Of a DNA stretch of 64,000 nucleotides, positions 36,984-46,055 are shown piece by piece. The notes beneath the pieces were generated by a model. The model did no database searches. It was given only the letters and a program-made list of their open reading frames with translations, and was not told where the DNA came from. This DNA comes from Allorhodopirellula heiligendammensis. GTDB taxonomy: Bacteria; Planctomycetota; Planctomycetia; Pirellulales; Pirellulaceae. The DNA lies in assembly GCF_007860105.1 (NCBI RefSeq), contig NZ_SJPU01000003.1, positions 310,001 through 374,000 of the forward strand. The letters run 5' to 3'. The translations under genes and the position numbers were made by a program. The stretch's first letter is position 1. Every line of letters starts with the position of its first letter.

Positions 36984-38297
36984 TCAGATGAGGGGCGGAA
37001 TCGACCGATTTCGATGCCCGGATAACATAGGGGCGATGACGTCGGTCGTCAGCAAACCCGCGACGATCGAGATGGTCGTCAGCATCATCGTCGACACGAT
37101 CCGTAAGCCGCCAGGGACGTCATTGTTGAGGATGATCGCCGACAAGCCGAAAAAACCCAGACTGCCGGGAACGAGTAGGATCAATGCAGGCATGAGCGTG
37201 ATCGCCGGCGGAATATGTCGCCAATGCGAGATCAGATGGCTACAAACACCTGCAATGACCGCAGCGGCCCATACGGCAGCAAAGGGCTGCAACCACCATC
37301 CCGCCAAGCGAAGTGAGCCATAGCCCACGAATGCCGAAGTCAACACCCACGCAATATCACGGTAACGGGCCTGAAAAAGGACCGCCAGCGACAATCCCAG
37401 CGGCAAAATCGAAATCATGGACGTCGCTATCTCCGGCGCACGTGCCGCCGATGAAGGCGGGATCGGCATCAGCGAATGGATCAGCGCATGGCCCATGTAA
37501 ACGCCGAACACGAGGGTTAGCAGTGACATCATTGCTCCCGCGAATCGTGCGGAACCCGATGCTAAATTCTGCGTGGCCAGCTCATTGATGCTGATCGTGA
37601 GTTGTAGCCCTGGGACCAGGACGATCAAGGCTGCGAGCGAGGTCAGTTCAACGCTGCTGCTTGTGAATCGCGTCTGCACGAGACTGGCGACGATATAGGC
37701 GCCAATGGCCGCAATGATATTGATCAGATGAGCGGGACAGTTTCGCTGGCTCAATCCGATCAGCAGTCCTCCGGTTAACAAGCCAGTCGCGCCGGCGGCG
37801 GCTACCACCGTGGCATTGCCTCCCACGAGCAACCCGAAGCATGCCGCGGCGATACCGCAGGCCAGGACCTGCAGCGGCTGGCTGTAAGTATTTGCTGTCG
37901 ATTCGAGCGTCTGAATTCGCTCCCAAGCCTGGGGCACCGAAAGGCCCTCGTGTTCGATCGCTCGCTGCGTCGCATAGAAGCCCGCGTATCGCCCCAGGTT
38001 GGTGTCACATGGGTAGACCCGTAGCAGTCGCGTCCGCCCCTCCTCGTGAGCGAAGGTGATGAACAGAGATGTCGGGGTGGAAAAAAAGGTGGCAGGACAG
38101 CCCAGATATGCAGCAACATCCTCCATACGCTGATCGAGCTCGTAAGCCGGTGATCCGCTGGCGTGCAGGTTGCGAGCGAGTTCAATGATGACGCGCTCCG
38201 CTGGAACGCTCGCGGAATTATTGTGATCTCTGTCGTCGGTGAGGGCCGAGGGTGGTGTCGTCGAGGGGTGCGTGACCGGGGGCATGTTAGTCATCAC
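36984..38297 (-). CDS. Threonine/serine exporter family protein (ThrE-type)
   Basis: The 437-aa protein combines the N-terminal ThrE domain (ERVIIELARNLHASGSPAYE, the cytosolic region) with ten or so membrane segments including the second half (AVWAAAVIAGVCSHLISHWR, ILLVPGSLGFFGLSAIIL). ThrE exports threonine and serine; homologs may act on other substrates. Its start overlaps the end of marR by about 11 bp, so it is downstream in the marR transcript and may be regulated with it. Confidence 0.88.
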   Translation of the reverse strand: MMTNMPPVTHPSTTPPSALTDDRDHNNSASVPAERVIIELARNLHASGSPAYELDQRMEDVAAYLGCPATFFSTPTSLFITFAHEEGRTRLLRVYPCDTNLGRYAGFYATQRAIEHEGLSVPQAWERIQTLESTANTYSQPLQVLACGIAAACFGLLVGGNATVVAAAGATGLLTGGLLIGLSQRNCPAHLINIIAAIGAYIVASLVQTRFTSSSVELTSLAALIVLVPGLQLTISINELATQNLASGSARFAGAMMSLLTLVFGVYMGHALIHSLMPIPPSSAARAPEIATSMISILPLGLSLAVLFQARYRDIAWVLTSAFVGYGSLRLAGWWLQPFAAVWAAAVIAGVCSHLISHWRHIPPAITLMPALILLVPGSLGFFGLSAIILNNDVPGGLRIVSTMMLTTISIVAGLLTTDVIAPMLSGHRNRSIPPLI

Positions 38298-38760
38298 TCG
38301 CGGCTATCGACTCACGCGTTTTTTCGAGCAATTCGAGCAATTGCTTCAGTTCTTTAGCGGTGATTTTTTTGAGTAAACTTTTTTCCAGTTCGGCCAACGC
38401 GGGCAGGAGCGAGTCGGATAGTTTTCGCCCCTTGCGGGTGATCGAAACATAGACGACACGTCGATCCGCGACACAACGATGGCGCTCCACCAAGGCATGC
38501 TTTTCCAACTGGTCAACGAGCGACGTGATCGCAGGCACTATCTGGATCATACGGTCTGCTATCTCGCCGCAAGTCAATCGGCGATCGGCCAGCGCTAAAC
38601 TCCGCAGCACATTGAAGCGGGACAGGGTCAAGTCATGTTCACGGAATAGTCGCGCCAGCCGATTCTCGATTTGATCGCCAGCACGTAATAGATTGAGCAG
38701 CGTCTCCTGCTGGATCGACGAGTAGGGCGCTGGTCGTTTAAGTTCGTCTTGCAGCTTCAT
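38287..38760 (-). CDS. MarR-family transcriptional regulator
   Basis: The protein has the MarR winged-helix: TLSRFNVLRSLALADRRLTC, GEIADRMIQIVPAITSLVDQ and the wing VERHRCVADRRVVYVSITRKG. It most likely represses itself and the divergent RND efflux pair at 38874-43409, and thrE downstream. The frame extends to an ATG at 38772, but a -10-like TATGAT overlaps that codon. I therefore prefer the second ATG at 38760 (MKLQDEL), which would leave little or no leader. Confidence 0.9.
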   Translation of the reverse strand: MKLQDELKRPAPYSSIQQETLLNLLRAGDQIENRLARLFREHDLTLSRFNVLRSLALADRRLTCGEIADRMIQIVPAITSLVDQLEKHALVERHRCVADRRVVYVSITRKGRKLSDSLLPALAELEKSLLKKITAKELKQLLELLEKTRESIAASDD

Positions 38761-38767
38761 GACGAAT

Positions 38768-38813
38768 ATCATAGCGATTGGTTATTGACTGACAAGTATT
38801 TGATTAGTAAAAT
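38768..38813. promoter_or_regulatory. Overlapping divergent promoters of marR and RND pump 2
   Basis: On the plus strand, TTGACT (38785-38790), a 17-bp spacer and TAAAAT (38808-38813) form a strong promoter for the efflux genes. On the minus strand, TTGTCA (38795-38790), a 16-bp spacer and TATGAT (38773-38768) form one for marR. The two -35 boxes abut and overlap, so one bound repressor could control both directions. Promoters are read by consensus; repression by MarR is inferred. Confidence 0.6.
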
Positions 38814-38873
38814 ATTTTCCCTGCCCACGCGGGGATTTCGCATGAAATAAAAACGAGCAACAGAAGATCATTC

Positions 38874-40262
38874 ATGAGACTTGCTGAAACAACGAGAGTT
38901 CCTTCCCAGTATGCCCCTCCCCGCAGTCGGTGGGTCGTGCTGTTCGGGCTGCTTGCCGTGGTCGGTTGCAGTCGCACGGCGCCACAGGGGGCCGCGCCGC
39001 CCCCGATGCCGGAAGTCACGGTTGCCAAGCCAATTGTCAAGAAAATCGTTGAATGGGATTCTTATTCCGGCAGGCTCGAGCCGATCGAATTCGTCGAAGT
39101 TCGCAGCCGCGTGGGTGGTTATCTTCAGTCGTTGCACTTTGAGGAGGGCGAGATCGTTAATAAAGGCGATCTGCTCTTCGTAATTGATCCGCGGCCCTTC
39201 GATGCCGAGTTGAAATCGATGGAGGCCGCGATGAGTCAAGCCAATGCTCAGCTCCTCCAGGCCCAGGCCGGGGTCGCTGAAGCGGAGGCCCAGCAGTTGC
39301 AATCCGATGCTTCCGTGAAGTTGGCCGATACGCGTCTGAAACGAGCGCGAACCTTGATGAGCCGCGACGCGACTAGTCAAGACGAGTTGGACCAACGAGA
39401 GGCTGAGTTCGATCAAGCCAATGCCGATCAAGCAGCGAGCCGCGCCAAAGTGAACTCCGCAAAGGCGATGATTGATGCCGCCCAGGCAGCAATCGAGTCC
39501 GCGAGTGCGGGCCTCGAAGCGGCAAAACTCAACGTCACCTACTCCAAGATCATCGCGCCCATCACAGGCCGGATCAGCAGTAATTTTGTTGACCAGGGCA
39601 ACCTCGTTAGCGGGGGTGCGTCAGCAACCGCGACACTGTTGACGACCATCACGTCAGTGGAACCGATTTACTGTACGTTTGACGTCAACGAACAGGAAGT
39701 TCTCAAATACATTCGCTTGGCCGCCTCGGGGAAACGTGGGAGCTCGCGTGAAGTCCGCAACCCTATCTATCTCGGACTTGTCGACGAGCAAGGGTTCCCA
39801 CATCAAGGACACATTGACTTTGTCGACAACCGCTTCGACCCTGCCACGGCAACCATGCGCGCTCGGGGGATCTTCCCCAATAAAAATCAGGTGCTGTTTC
39901 CGGGGATGTTCTCGCGGATTCGCATTCCAGGAAGTGCTCCTTATGAAGCTGTTTTGATTCCTGATTCTGCAATCGGAACCGACCAAGCCTCGCAGTTTGT
40001 GTTCATTGTTGTGGACGGATTGATTGAGCGAAAACAAGTTGAGCTCGGTCCGCTGGTGCATGGACTGAGAGTGGTTCGCGAAGGGCTATCTGGGGATGAG
40101 TCTTTGGTCATCGAGGGGCTGCTGAAAGCGCGACCTGAGTTGCAAGTCAAAGTGGATCAGCAGGAAATCGAGGTGATCGAAGACGGCCTGCCCGATGAAT
40201 ATGATCCCGTCCCCAAAGAGGAGTGGCTTTCTCTCCAGGTCGATAGTGAGGAGGCAAAGTAA
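38874..40262 (+). CDS. RND efflux periplasmic adaptor (membrane fusion lipoprotein), pump 2
   Basis: The 462-aa AcrA/MexA-type adaptor has a lipobox (LLAVVGC at about residue 27-33), a Pro-rich linker, and a barrel-sandwich domain (VGGYLQSLHFEEGEIVNKGD). A long Ala/Gln-rich helical hairpin (AMSQANAQLLQAQAGVAEAE) and beta-barrel segments follow. It ends exactly before the pump ATG with no spacer. It lies under the divergent marR-regulated promoter. No TolC-type gene is adjacent. Confidence 0.93.
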   Translation: MRLAETTRVPSQYAPPRSRWVVLFGLLAVVGCSRTAPQGAAPPPMPEVTVAKPIVKKIVEWDSYSGRLEPIEFVEVRSRVGGYLQSLHFEEGEIVNKGDLLFVIDPRPFDAELKSMEAAMSQANAQLLQAQAGVAEAEAQQLQSDASVKLADTRLKRARTLMSRDATSQDELDQREAEFDQANADQAASRAKVNSAKAMIDAAQAAIESASAGLEAAKLNVTYSKIIAPITGRISSNFVDQGNLVSGGASATATLLTTITSVEPIYCTFDVNEQEVLKYIRLAASGKRGSSREVRNPIYLGLVDEQGFPHQGHIDFVDNRFDPATATMRARGIFPNKNQVLFPGMFSRIRIPGSAPYEAVLIPDSAIGTDQASQFVFIVVDGLIERKQVELGPLVHGLRVVREGLSGDESLVIEGLLKARPELQVKVDQQEIEVIEDGLPDEYDPVPKEEWLSLQVDSEEAK

Positions 40263-43200
40263 ATGAAATTCCCTCACTTCTTTATCGAACGCCCCATCTT
40301 CGCGACCGTGCTATCGTTTTTGATCGTGCTCGTTGGTGGGATCACCTATGTGTCACTGCCGGTATCCCAGTATCCCAACGTCGCTCCGCCCACGATTCTC
40401 GTGCGTGCGAGCTACCCTGGGGCAACGCCGCAGGTCATCGCTGACACGGTTGCCACTCCGATCGAACAGGAGATGAACGGCGTCGACGATATGCTGTACA
40501 TGGAATCGTCTTCGAGTGCCGACGGCACCATGCAGTTGACGGTTACCTTCAAGCTTGGCACGGATCTGGATGATGCTCAGGTGCTCGTGCAAAACCGGGT
40601 GGCCGTGGCGTTGTCGAAGCTGCCTGAGCAGGTGCGGCAAATTGGTGTCACGACCACCAAGCAGATTCCCGACATGCTGATGGTGGTGCATTTGAAGTCG
40701 CCCGACGAGAGTCGCGATGAGCTCTACATCAGTAACTACGCATTCTTGCGAGTTCGCGATGCCCTGATGCGGCTTGACGGGGTCGGTGAGATCCGCATTG
40801 CTGGCGGTAATGAATACGCGATGCGAATTTGGCTGGATATCGAAAAAATGGCGCACGTCGATCTGACGGCGGGCGACGTGATCGCGGCGATTCGTGGCCA
40901 AAATGCGCAAGTCGCGGCGGGCGTTATCGGGCAACCTCCGATTGATTCCAGCGGTGATTTCCAGCTCAATGTGACCACCCATGGTCGCCTGATCGAAACG
41001 GAGGAGTTCGACGATATCATCGTCAAGCGTGGTGAGGACGGTCGCGTTACGCGGCTCAGCGACGTAGCACGCGTTGAGCTTGGCGCGCAGGACTATTCCC
41101 GTTTGAGCTACCTCGATGGCAAGCCCGCGATTGCCGTGCTCGTGTATCAGCGTCCGGGAACCAATGCGGTCGATACCGCTGCGGAAGTCAAGCAAACGAT
41201 GCAGGATATGAGCGAGACCTTTCCTGAGGGGATTGGCTATGAAATTGCTTACAACCCAACCGACTTTGTGGAAGAATCCATCGCGGAAGTGTTTTTCACG
41301 CTGCTGATTACGACGGCCTTCGTGGTGTTGACAGTGTTCTTGTTTCTACACCATTGGCGACCGACAATTATTCCGGTGGTGGCGATTCCGATTTCTCTGA
41401 TCGGCACCTTTGCGATCATGCAGTTGCTCGGGGTCACCCTCAACACGCTATCGCTCTTTGGGCTCGTTTTGGCGATCGGGATCGTCGTGGATGATGCGAT
41501 CGTTGTGGTGGAAAACGTCGAGCGGCTCATCGCGGAAGGGCTCTCGCCTCGCGAGGCTTCGCACAAAGCAATGGATGAGGTCGGTTCGGCCCTGATTGCA
41601 ACCACCCTGGTGTTGATCGCCGTGTTCGTTCCGACTGTTTTCATTCCCAGCATCAGTGGGAAGTTTTATCAGCAGTTCGCATTGACGATCTCAATATCGA
41701 CTGCGATCTCGACATTTGTATCGTTAACCTTGACCCCTGCGTTGTGCGCGCTCTTGCTGCAACCGCGAAACAAGGAATTGAGCCGTTCGGGCCGCATCGC
41801 CGATTTTCTATTCGGCTGGTTCTTCCGTTTGTTTAACCGGACCTTCGATGCGACGAGCAACGTCTATGCGAGCATCGTTTCGCGGTTAGTGCGTGTATCG
41901 GCGCTCATCCTGTTGATGTATGCCGGCCTCTTGGTCGCGACTGGATTCAGTTTCTCATTGGTGCCCACCGGATTCATCCCGGAGCAAGATCAAGGATATG
42001 TCATCGTCGCCATTCGCTTGCCCGACGGTGCTGCCTTATCACGCACCAATGAGGTTACGAAGGAGGTTGCGGCGATGGGCTTGAAGATCGATGGGGTTGC
42101 TCATGCGGTTGGTATCGTGGGGTTGTCCGGGTCGACTTTCACGATCAGTCCGAACGCTGCAGTTGCGTTTTTACCTCTTGAGGACGCCAAGGAACGTGCC
42201 GCTCGAGACCGTGGGGTTGAAAAAATTGTCGCCGATATGCGGGCAGCGGTGTCAACCATCAACGAGGCGGAGGTGTTTATTATCCCGCCTCCGCCGGTGC
42301 GTGGGATCGGTCGCGGCGGTGGTTTCAAGATGTATGTCCAGGACCGCAGCGGTGCGGGCTCGCGAGTCCTCAATCAGGTTGCTGAAGAGATGGTCGGCAA
42401 AGGAAACCAGGAGCCAGGAGTCGCGCAGGTCTTCACGAACTTTCGGATGAGCGTCCCACAGGTCTACGCGGACGTCGATCGTACCAAAGCGGAGATGCTA
42501 GACGTTCCCGTCAACCGAGTGTTTGAGGCACTGCAGGTCTACCTCGGTTCGGTCTACGTCAACGACTTTAACCTGCTCGGCCGAACCTACCGGGTGGTCG
42601 CACAGGCGGAGCCTGAGTTTCGTGATGAGCCATCGGATATTTTGAAACTGCGAACCCGCAGCGCAAGTGGTGCAACCGTGTCGTTGGGCTCGGTTGTCGA
42701 GGTCGATCAAATCGCTGGGCCGGATCGATTGGTGAGGTTCAACCTCTATCCTGCCGCTGACGTCAATGGAAGTACCATGCCGGGTTTCAGTACCGGACAG
42801 TCGCTGGCGTCGATGGAGAATCTCGCAGCGAGCACATTGCCTCCCGGTTTCGGATACGAGTGGACAGAACTGGCCTACCAAGAGAAACAGGCCGGCAACA
42901 CGATCGTGTATCTATTTCCCCTGGCTGTATTGTTCGTGTTCCTGGCGTTGGCGGCACAGTACGAGAGTTGGTTATTGCCATTGGCAATCGTGCTGATTGT
43001 GCCGCTGTGTCTATTGTTCGCCATTATTGGAATTTGGTTTCGCGGAATGGATAACAATATCCTGACACAAATTGGATTCATTGTGCTCATTGGACTCGCG
43101 TGCAAGAACGCGATTCTGATTGTTGAATTTGCCAAAGCCGAAGAAGACAAGGGCAAAGACCGCTTTACCGCAGCAGTCGATGCCTGTCGGATGCGCCTGC

Positions 43201-43409
43201 GTCCCATTTTAATGACGGCGTTCTCGTTCATCCTTGGCGTCATCCCGCTATTGGTTGCTACCGGTGCCGGCTTTGAGATGCGCCGCGTGCTCGGTACGGC
43301 CGTGTTCGCCGGGATGTTGGGCGTGACGATCTTTGGGCTGTTTTTAACGCCAGTGTTCTACGTCGTGCTTCGACGCTTTGCCAAGAAGCCTGCCTCAGAC
43401 GCATCATAG
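40263..43409 (+). CDS. RND multidrug efflux permease, pump 2
   Basis: This is a 1048-aa HAE1-type inner-membrane proton-drug antiporter. It begins MKFPHFFIERPIFATVLSFL and has the TM4 relay motif GIVVDDAIVVVEN, the porter-loop segment FIIPPPPVRGIGRGGGFKMY and the C-terminal KNAILIVEFAKAEEDKGKDR. The start codon follows the adaptor stop directly. It is likely induced when the MarR protein releases its operator. Substrate is not predictable. Confidence 0.96.
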   Translation: MKFPHFFIERPIFATVLSFLIVLVGGITYVSLPVSQYPNVAPPTILVRASYPGATPQVIADTVATPIEQEMNGVDDMLYMESSSSADGTMQLTVTFKLGTDLDDAQVLVQNRVAVALSKLPEQVRQIGVTTTKQIPDMLMVVHLKSPDESRDELYISNYAFLRVRDALMRLDGVGEIRIAGGNEYAMRIWLDIEKMAHVDLTAGDVIAAIRGQNAQVAAGVIGQPPIDSSGDFQLNVTTHGRLIETEEFDDIIVKRGEDGRVTRLSDVARVELGAQDYSRLSYLDGKPAIAVLVYQRPGTNAVDTAAEVKQTMQDMSETFPEGIGYEIAYNPTDFVEESIAEVFFTLLITTAFVVLTVFLFLHHWRPTIIPVVAIPISLIGTFAIMQLLGVTLNTLSLFGLVLAIGIVVDDAIVVVENVERLIAEGLSPREASHKAMDEVGSALIATTLVLIAVFVPTVFIPSISGKFYQQFALTISISTAISTFVSLTLTPALCALLLQPRNKELSRSGRIADFLFGWFFRLFNRTFDATSNVYASIVSRLVRVSALILLMYAGLLVATGFSFSLVPTGFIPEQDQGYVIVAIRLPDGAALSRTNEVTKEVAAMGLKIDGVAHAVGIVGLSGSTFTISPNAAVAFLPLEDAKERAARDRGVEKIVADMRAAVSTINEAEVFIIPPPPVRGIGRGGGFKMYVQDRSGAGSRVLNQVAEEMVGKGNQEPGVAQVFTNFRMSVPQVYADVDRTKAEMLDVPVNRVFEALQVYLGSVYVNDFNLLGRTYRVVAQAEPEFRDEPSDILKLRTRSASGATVSLGSVVEVDQIAGPDRLVRFNLYPAADVNGSTMPGFSTGQSLASMENLAASTLPPGFGYEWTELAYQEKQAGNTIVYLFPLAVLFVFLALAAQYESWLLPLAIVLIVPLCLLFAIIGIWFRGMDNNILTQIGFIVLIGLACKNAILIVEFAKAEEDKGKDRFTAAVDACRMRLRPILMTAFSFILGVIPLLVATGAGFEMRRVLGTAVFAGMLGVTIFGLFLTPVFYVVLRRFAKKPASDAS

Positions 43410-43533
43410 ACTTCCTTTTCCAGCGGATGGGGCCCTGTCCAGTCCGATCCGCTGTCCGGTCCGATCCGTGACCCTTGAGTGACCGCCGCCAACAGGCGCG
43501 GTCGGTCGGGGCGGCCCGGGCAATGCTCCTGGG

Positions 43534-43839
43534 CTACTTATCCAACACGTCTTCGACCCAGCTCTTCGCTCGCATCATGGTGGGGAATCCGATCGTCGGA
43601 GCCGTCAATAGTGCGACGTGCCGCAGATCGTCTCCACTGCAGCCTGCCTGGAGCGCCTTGCGGGTATGAGAGTGAGCTCCGCCTTCGAGCCCGGCGGTGA
43701 TTGAGATTGCGAGTTTAACTAACGCGACTTCCCGAACTGAAAGGGGCCCAGACTCGCGAGCGGCTTTGCCCATTGCCTCGTAGGCCTGCATGAATTCAGG
43801 AAAATCCACATGCATCTTCTCGTAGCTCTTGGGAATCAT
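43534..43839 (-). CDS. Carboxymuconolactone decarboxylase-like (AhpD-fold) protein
   Basis: This 101-aa protein belongs by pattern to the CMD/AhpD-like family: PLSVREVALVKLAISITAGL, then HSHTRKALQAGCSGDDLRHV and ALLTAPTIGFPTMM. The usual CxxC before the His is replaced by an LEGGAHSH-like segment, so peroxidase-type thiol chemistry through that pair is not expected. Its role may be a decarboxylase/hydrolase-like or unknown function. It is a small monocistronic gene. Confidence 0.85.
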   Translation of the reverse strand: MIPKSYEKMHVDFPEFMQAYEAMGKAARESGPLSVREVALVKLAISITAGLEGGAHSHTRKALQAGCSGDDLRHVALLTAPTIGFPTMMRAKSWVEDVLDK

Positions 43840-43878
43840 GGCTGCGTTTTCTCTTTAGAAACGAATGGATTGTGAGTG

Positions 43879-45912
43879 TCACGGGTCGATCATAGGTGAC
43901 TCACAGTGATAATCGCGGCAACGATACAGTGTACAGGAATCGCCCAGTGGTGCCTTGCCGGCAATTAACGCACCCGCCAATGGCGACTTTGCGGACGATC
44001 CGTTGGGGCGTACCCAGGCAATACTCAGGCCCGGTCGGTACGCAGCGATTTGCTGCCTCGCGATGCTGGTGATGCACGCCCCTTCACTGAGCGCGATCAC
44101 CAGCTCGCCTTGATGGTGGTGCAGTTCATCGAGCACACTGATCAAGGCTGAACAGGCTCGAGACTGAGTGCGGATGACTGTTTCCCCAGCGCGAAGGGTG
44201 TCACTGGCAGCTTTATAAAAACGCTCGCTTCCCGTTAACCGAGCCAGTTTCAGCAATGCCATGGATGCAGCAGCGTTGCCGCTAACAAGCGACCCATCAT
44301 GCCAGTCCTTGTTTCGCGTGATCAGTTCGCCGGAATCGTTGGCAGTGTAGTAGAAGCCTCCATCGCCCGCGTCGCTGAATCGGTCGACTATCTCATCGGA
44401 TAGGGCGACCGCCTGCTGCAACCACGCTTCGTCGGCAGTCGCCTCATAGAGAGTGATCATTGCTTCGGCTAGCAACGCGTGATCATCCACAAATGCCGTT
44501 CCGGGGGCGGTGCCATTCCGGTACACGTGCAACAATTTCCCGCTGTTGTCTCTCATCGAATCGTGAATGAAGTTGGCCGCTCGCGTCGCAGTTTCCAAGT
44601 AGTCGTCGCGTCCCATCACGACACTCGCAATCGCAAATGCTCGAATTGCGAGTGCGTTCCAGGCGACAACAATCTTATCGTCTCGCTGTGGTTTGACTCG
44701 TTGTTCGCGATGAAGGTGGAGCATTTTGCGACCTTCAGCGAGCTCGCTATCGAGTTCATCGAGTGGGATGGAATAGGTGTCCGCCCAGTCGGCCAAGGGA
44801 CGCGGCAGATTGGCGATGGAGTGGCCCTCAAAGTTTCCTCGCTCGGTGATATCGTACACCTGGCAGAATCGCTGGCCTCGTTCCGGTCCGAGCACGTCGG
44901 CCACGTCCGCTGGATGCCACACATAAAACTTGCCTTCGACGCCTTCGCTGTCAGCATCCTCGCTGCAATGAATCCCGCCCGATGAATCAATCAGGTCGCG
45001 TTGCACATAATTCAAAATCTCGGCGGCCACCACGCCGTGTCGAGCCTGCCCAGTGACCTGCATGGCGCGCGTGTAGATGATCGCGAGGAGGGCATTGTCG
45101 TAAAGCATCTTTTCAAAATGCGGGACCAACCAACGCCCATCAACGCTGTATCGTGAAAAGCCTCCGCCGATGTGGTCTCGGATTCCTCCCGAAGCCATTC
45201 TATCGAGCGTGAGTTCCACCGCGTCAATCAGACGGGTGTCGCCGGTTCGCGATCCCACGCGTAACATCAACTCCAGATCGGTTGCGTGAGGAAATTTAGG
45301 AGCACTGCCGAAGCCACCCCATGTTTGGTCGACGGTTTTGAGCAGTTGCTCGACGGCCACGCCGATACGATCCGCCCCCGGAACCCGGTCTCCGGTCGCT
45401 CCCGTGCCGATGGCGAGCTGCTGCAGCGCCTCGGTGATCTCCTCCGCATGAGTGGCGATGCTATCGCGACGATGCGTCCATGCATCGACCAGGGCGTCAA
45501 GAACTTGTGGAAAACCTGGCATCCCGCCTCGCGGTGTCAACGGCCAGTAGGTGCCCGCGTAGAAGGGACGCCCCTCATGGTCCAAAAAGACGCTCATCGG
45601 CCAGCCACCGTGCCCGGTCATCAACTGCACCGCATTCATGTAAATCTGGTCGATATCAGGGCGTTCTTCCCGATCGACTTTGATGCTGACGAAGTGTTCA
45701 TTCAGGTACGCCCCGACCTCCTCGTGCTCGAAACTTTCATGCGCCATCACGTGGCACCAATGACACGCGGCATAACCAACCGACAGAAAGATTGGCACGT
45801 CACGATCGCGTGCCAACTCAAACGCTTCATTACCCCATGGCATCCAGTCGACGGGATTGTTTTGGTGTTGGATCAGGTAGGGGCTGAGTGATTGGGCGAG
45901 TCGGTTTGCCAT
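43879..45912 (-). CDS. YyaL/DUF255 thioredoxin-domain protein
   Basis: The protein has an N-terminal thioredoxin-like domain with NPVDWMPWGNEAFELARDRD, SVGYAACHWCHVMAHESFE (CxxC) and FVSIKVDREERPDIDQIYM. An (alpha/alpha)6-barrel-like region follows (RTGDTRLIDAVELTLDRMAS, YDNALLAIIYTRAM, EDADSEGVEGKFYVW). Homologs are called spermatogenesis-associated protein 20/YyaL; the biochemical role is unproven. The frame extends to 46005, but MANRLAQSLSPYLIQHQNNP at 45912 is the conserved start. Confidence 0.92.
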   Translation of the reverse strand: MANRLAQSLSPYLIQHQNNPVDWMPWGNEAFELARDRDVPIFLSVGYAACHWCHVMAHESFEHEEVGAYLNEHFVSIKVDREERPDIDQIYMNAVQLMTGHGGWPMSVFLDHEGRPFYAGTYWPLTPRGGMPGFPQVLDALVDAWTHRRDSIATHAEEITEALQQLAIGTGATGDRVPGADRIGVAVEQLLKTVDQTWGGFGSAPKFPHATDLELMLRVGSRTGDTRLIDAVELTLDRMASGGIRDHIGGGFSRYSVDGRWLVPHFEKMLYDNALLAIIYTRAMQVTGQARHGVVAAEILNYVQRDLIDSSGGIHCSEDADSEGVEGKFYVWHPADVADVLGPERGQRFCQVYDITERGNFEGHSIANLPRPLADWADTYSIPLDELDSELAEGRKMLHLHREQRVKPQRDDKIVVAWNALAIRAFAIASVVMGRDDYLETATRAANFIHDSMRDNSGKLLHVYRNGTAPGTAFVDDHALLAEAMITLYEATADEAWLQQAVALSDEIVDRFSDAGDGGFYYTANDSGELITRNKDWHDGSLVSGNAAASMALLKLARLTGSERFYKAASDTLRAGETVIRTQSRACSALISVLDELHHHQGELVIALSEGACITSIARQQIAAYRPGLSIAWVRPNGSSAKSPLAGALIAGKAPLGDSCTLYRCRDYHCESPMIDP

Positions 45913-46055
45913 GAGAATCCTTAGGCTGGAAAGTGACGAATCGATTGGGTAGCTGGTTTCCCCGAGACTCCGTCGGAGGGGCTGGACGGGCTTGGAGCCT
46001 GGCAAGGAGTTGCTGCATCCTCCACGTGTCGGTTCAGCGTGTCGGAGCGACGCTC

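Noticed and set aside
40353-41195. 280-codon minus-strand frame
   Set aside because: Antisense shadow of the RND pump with His/Arg-rich composition.
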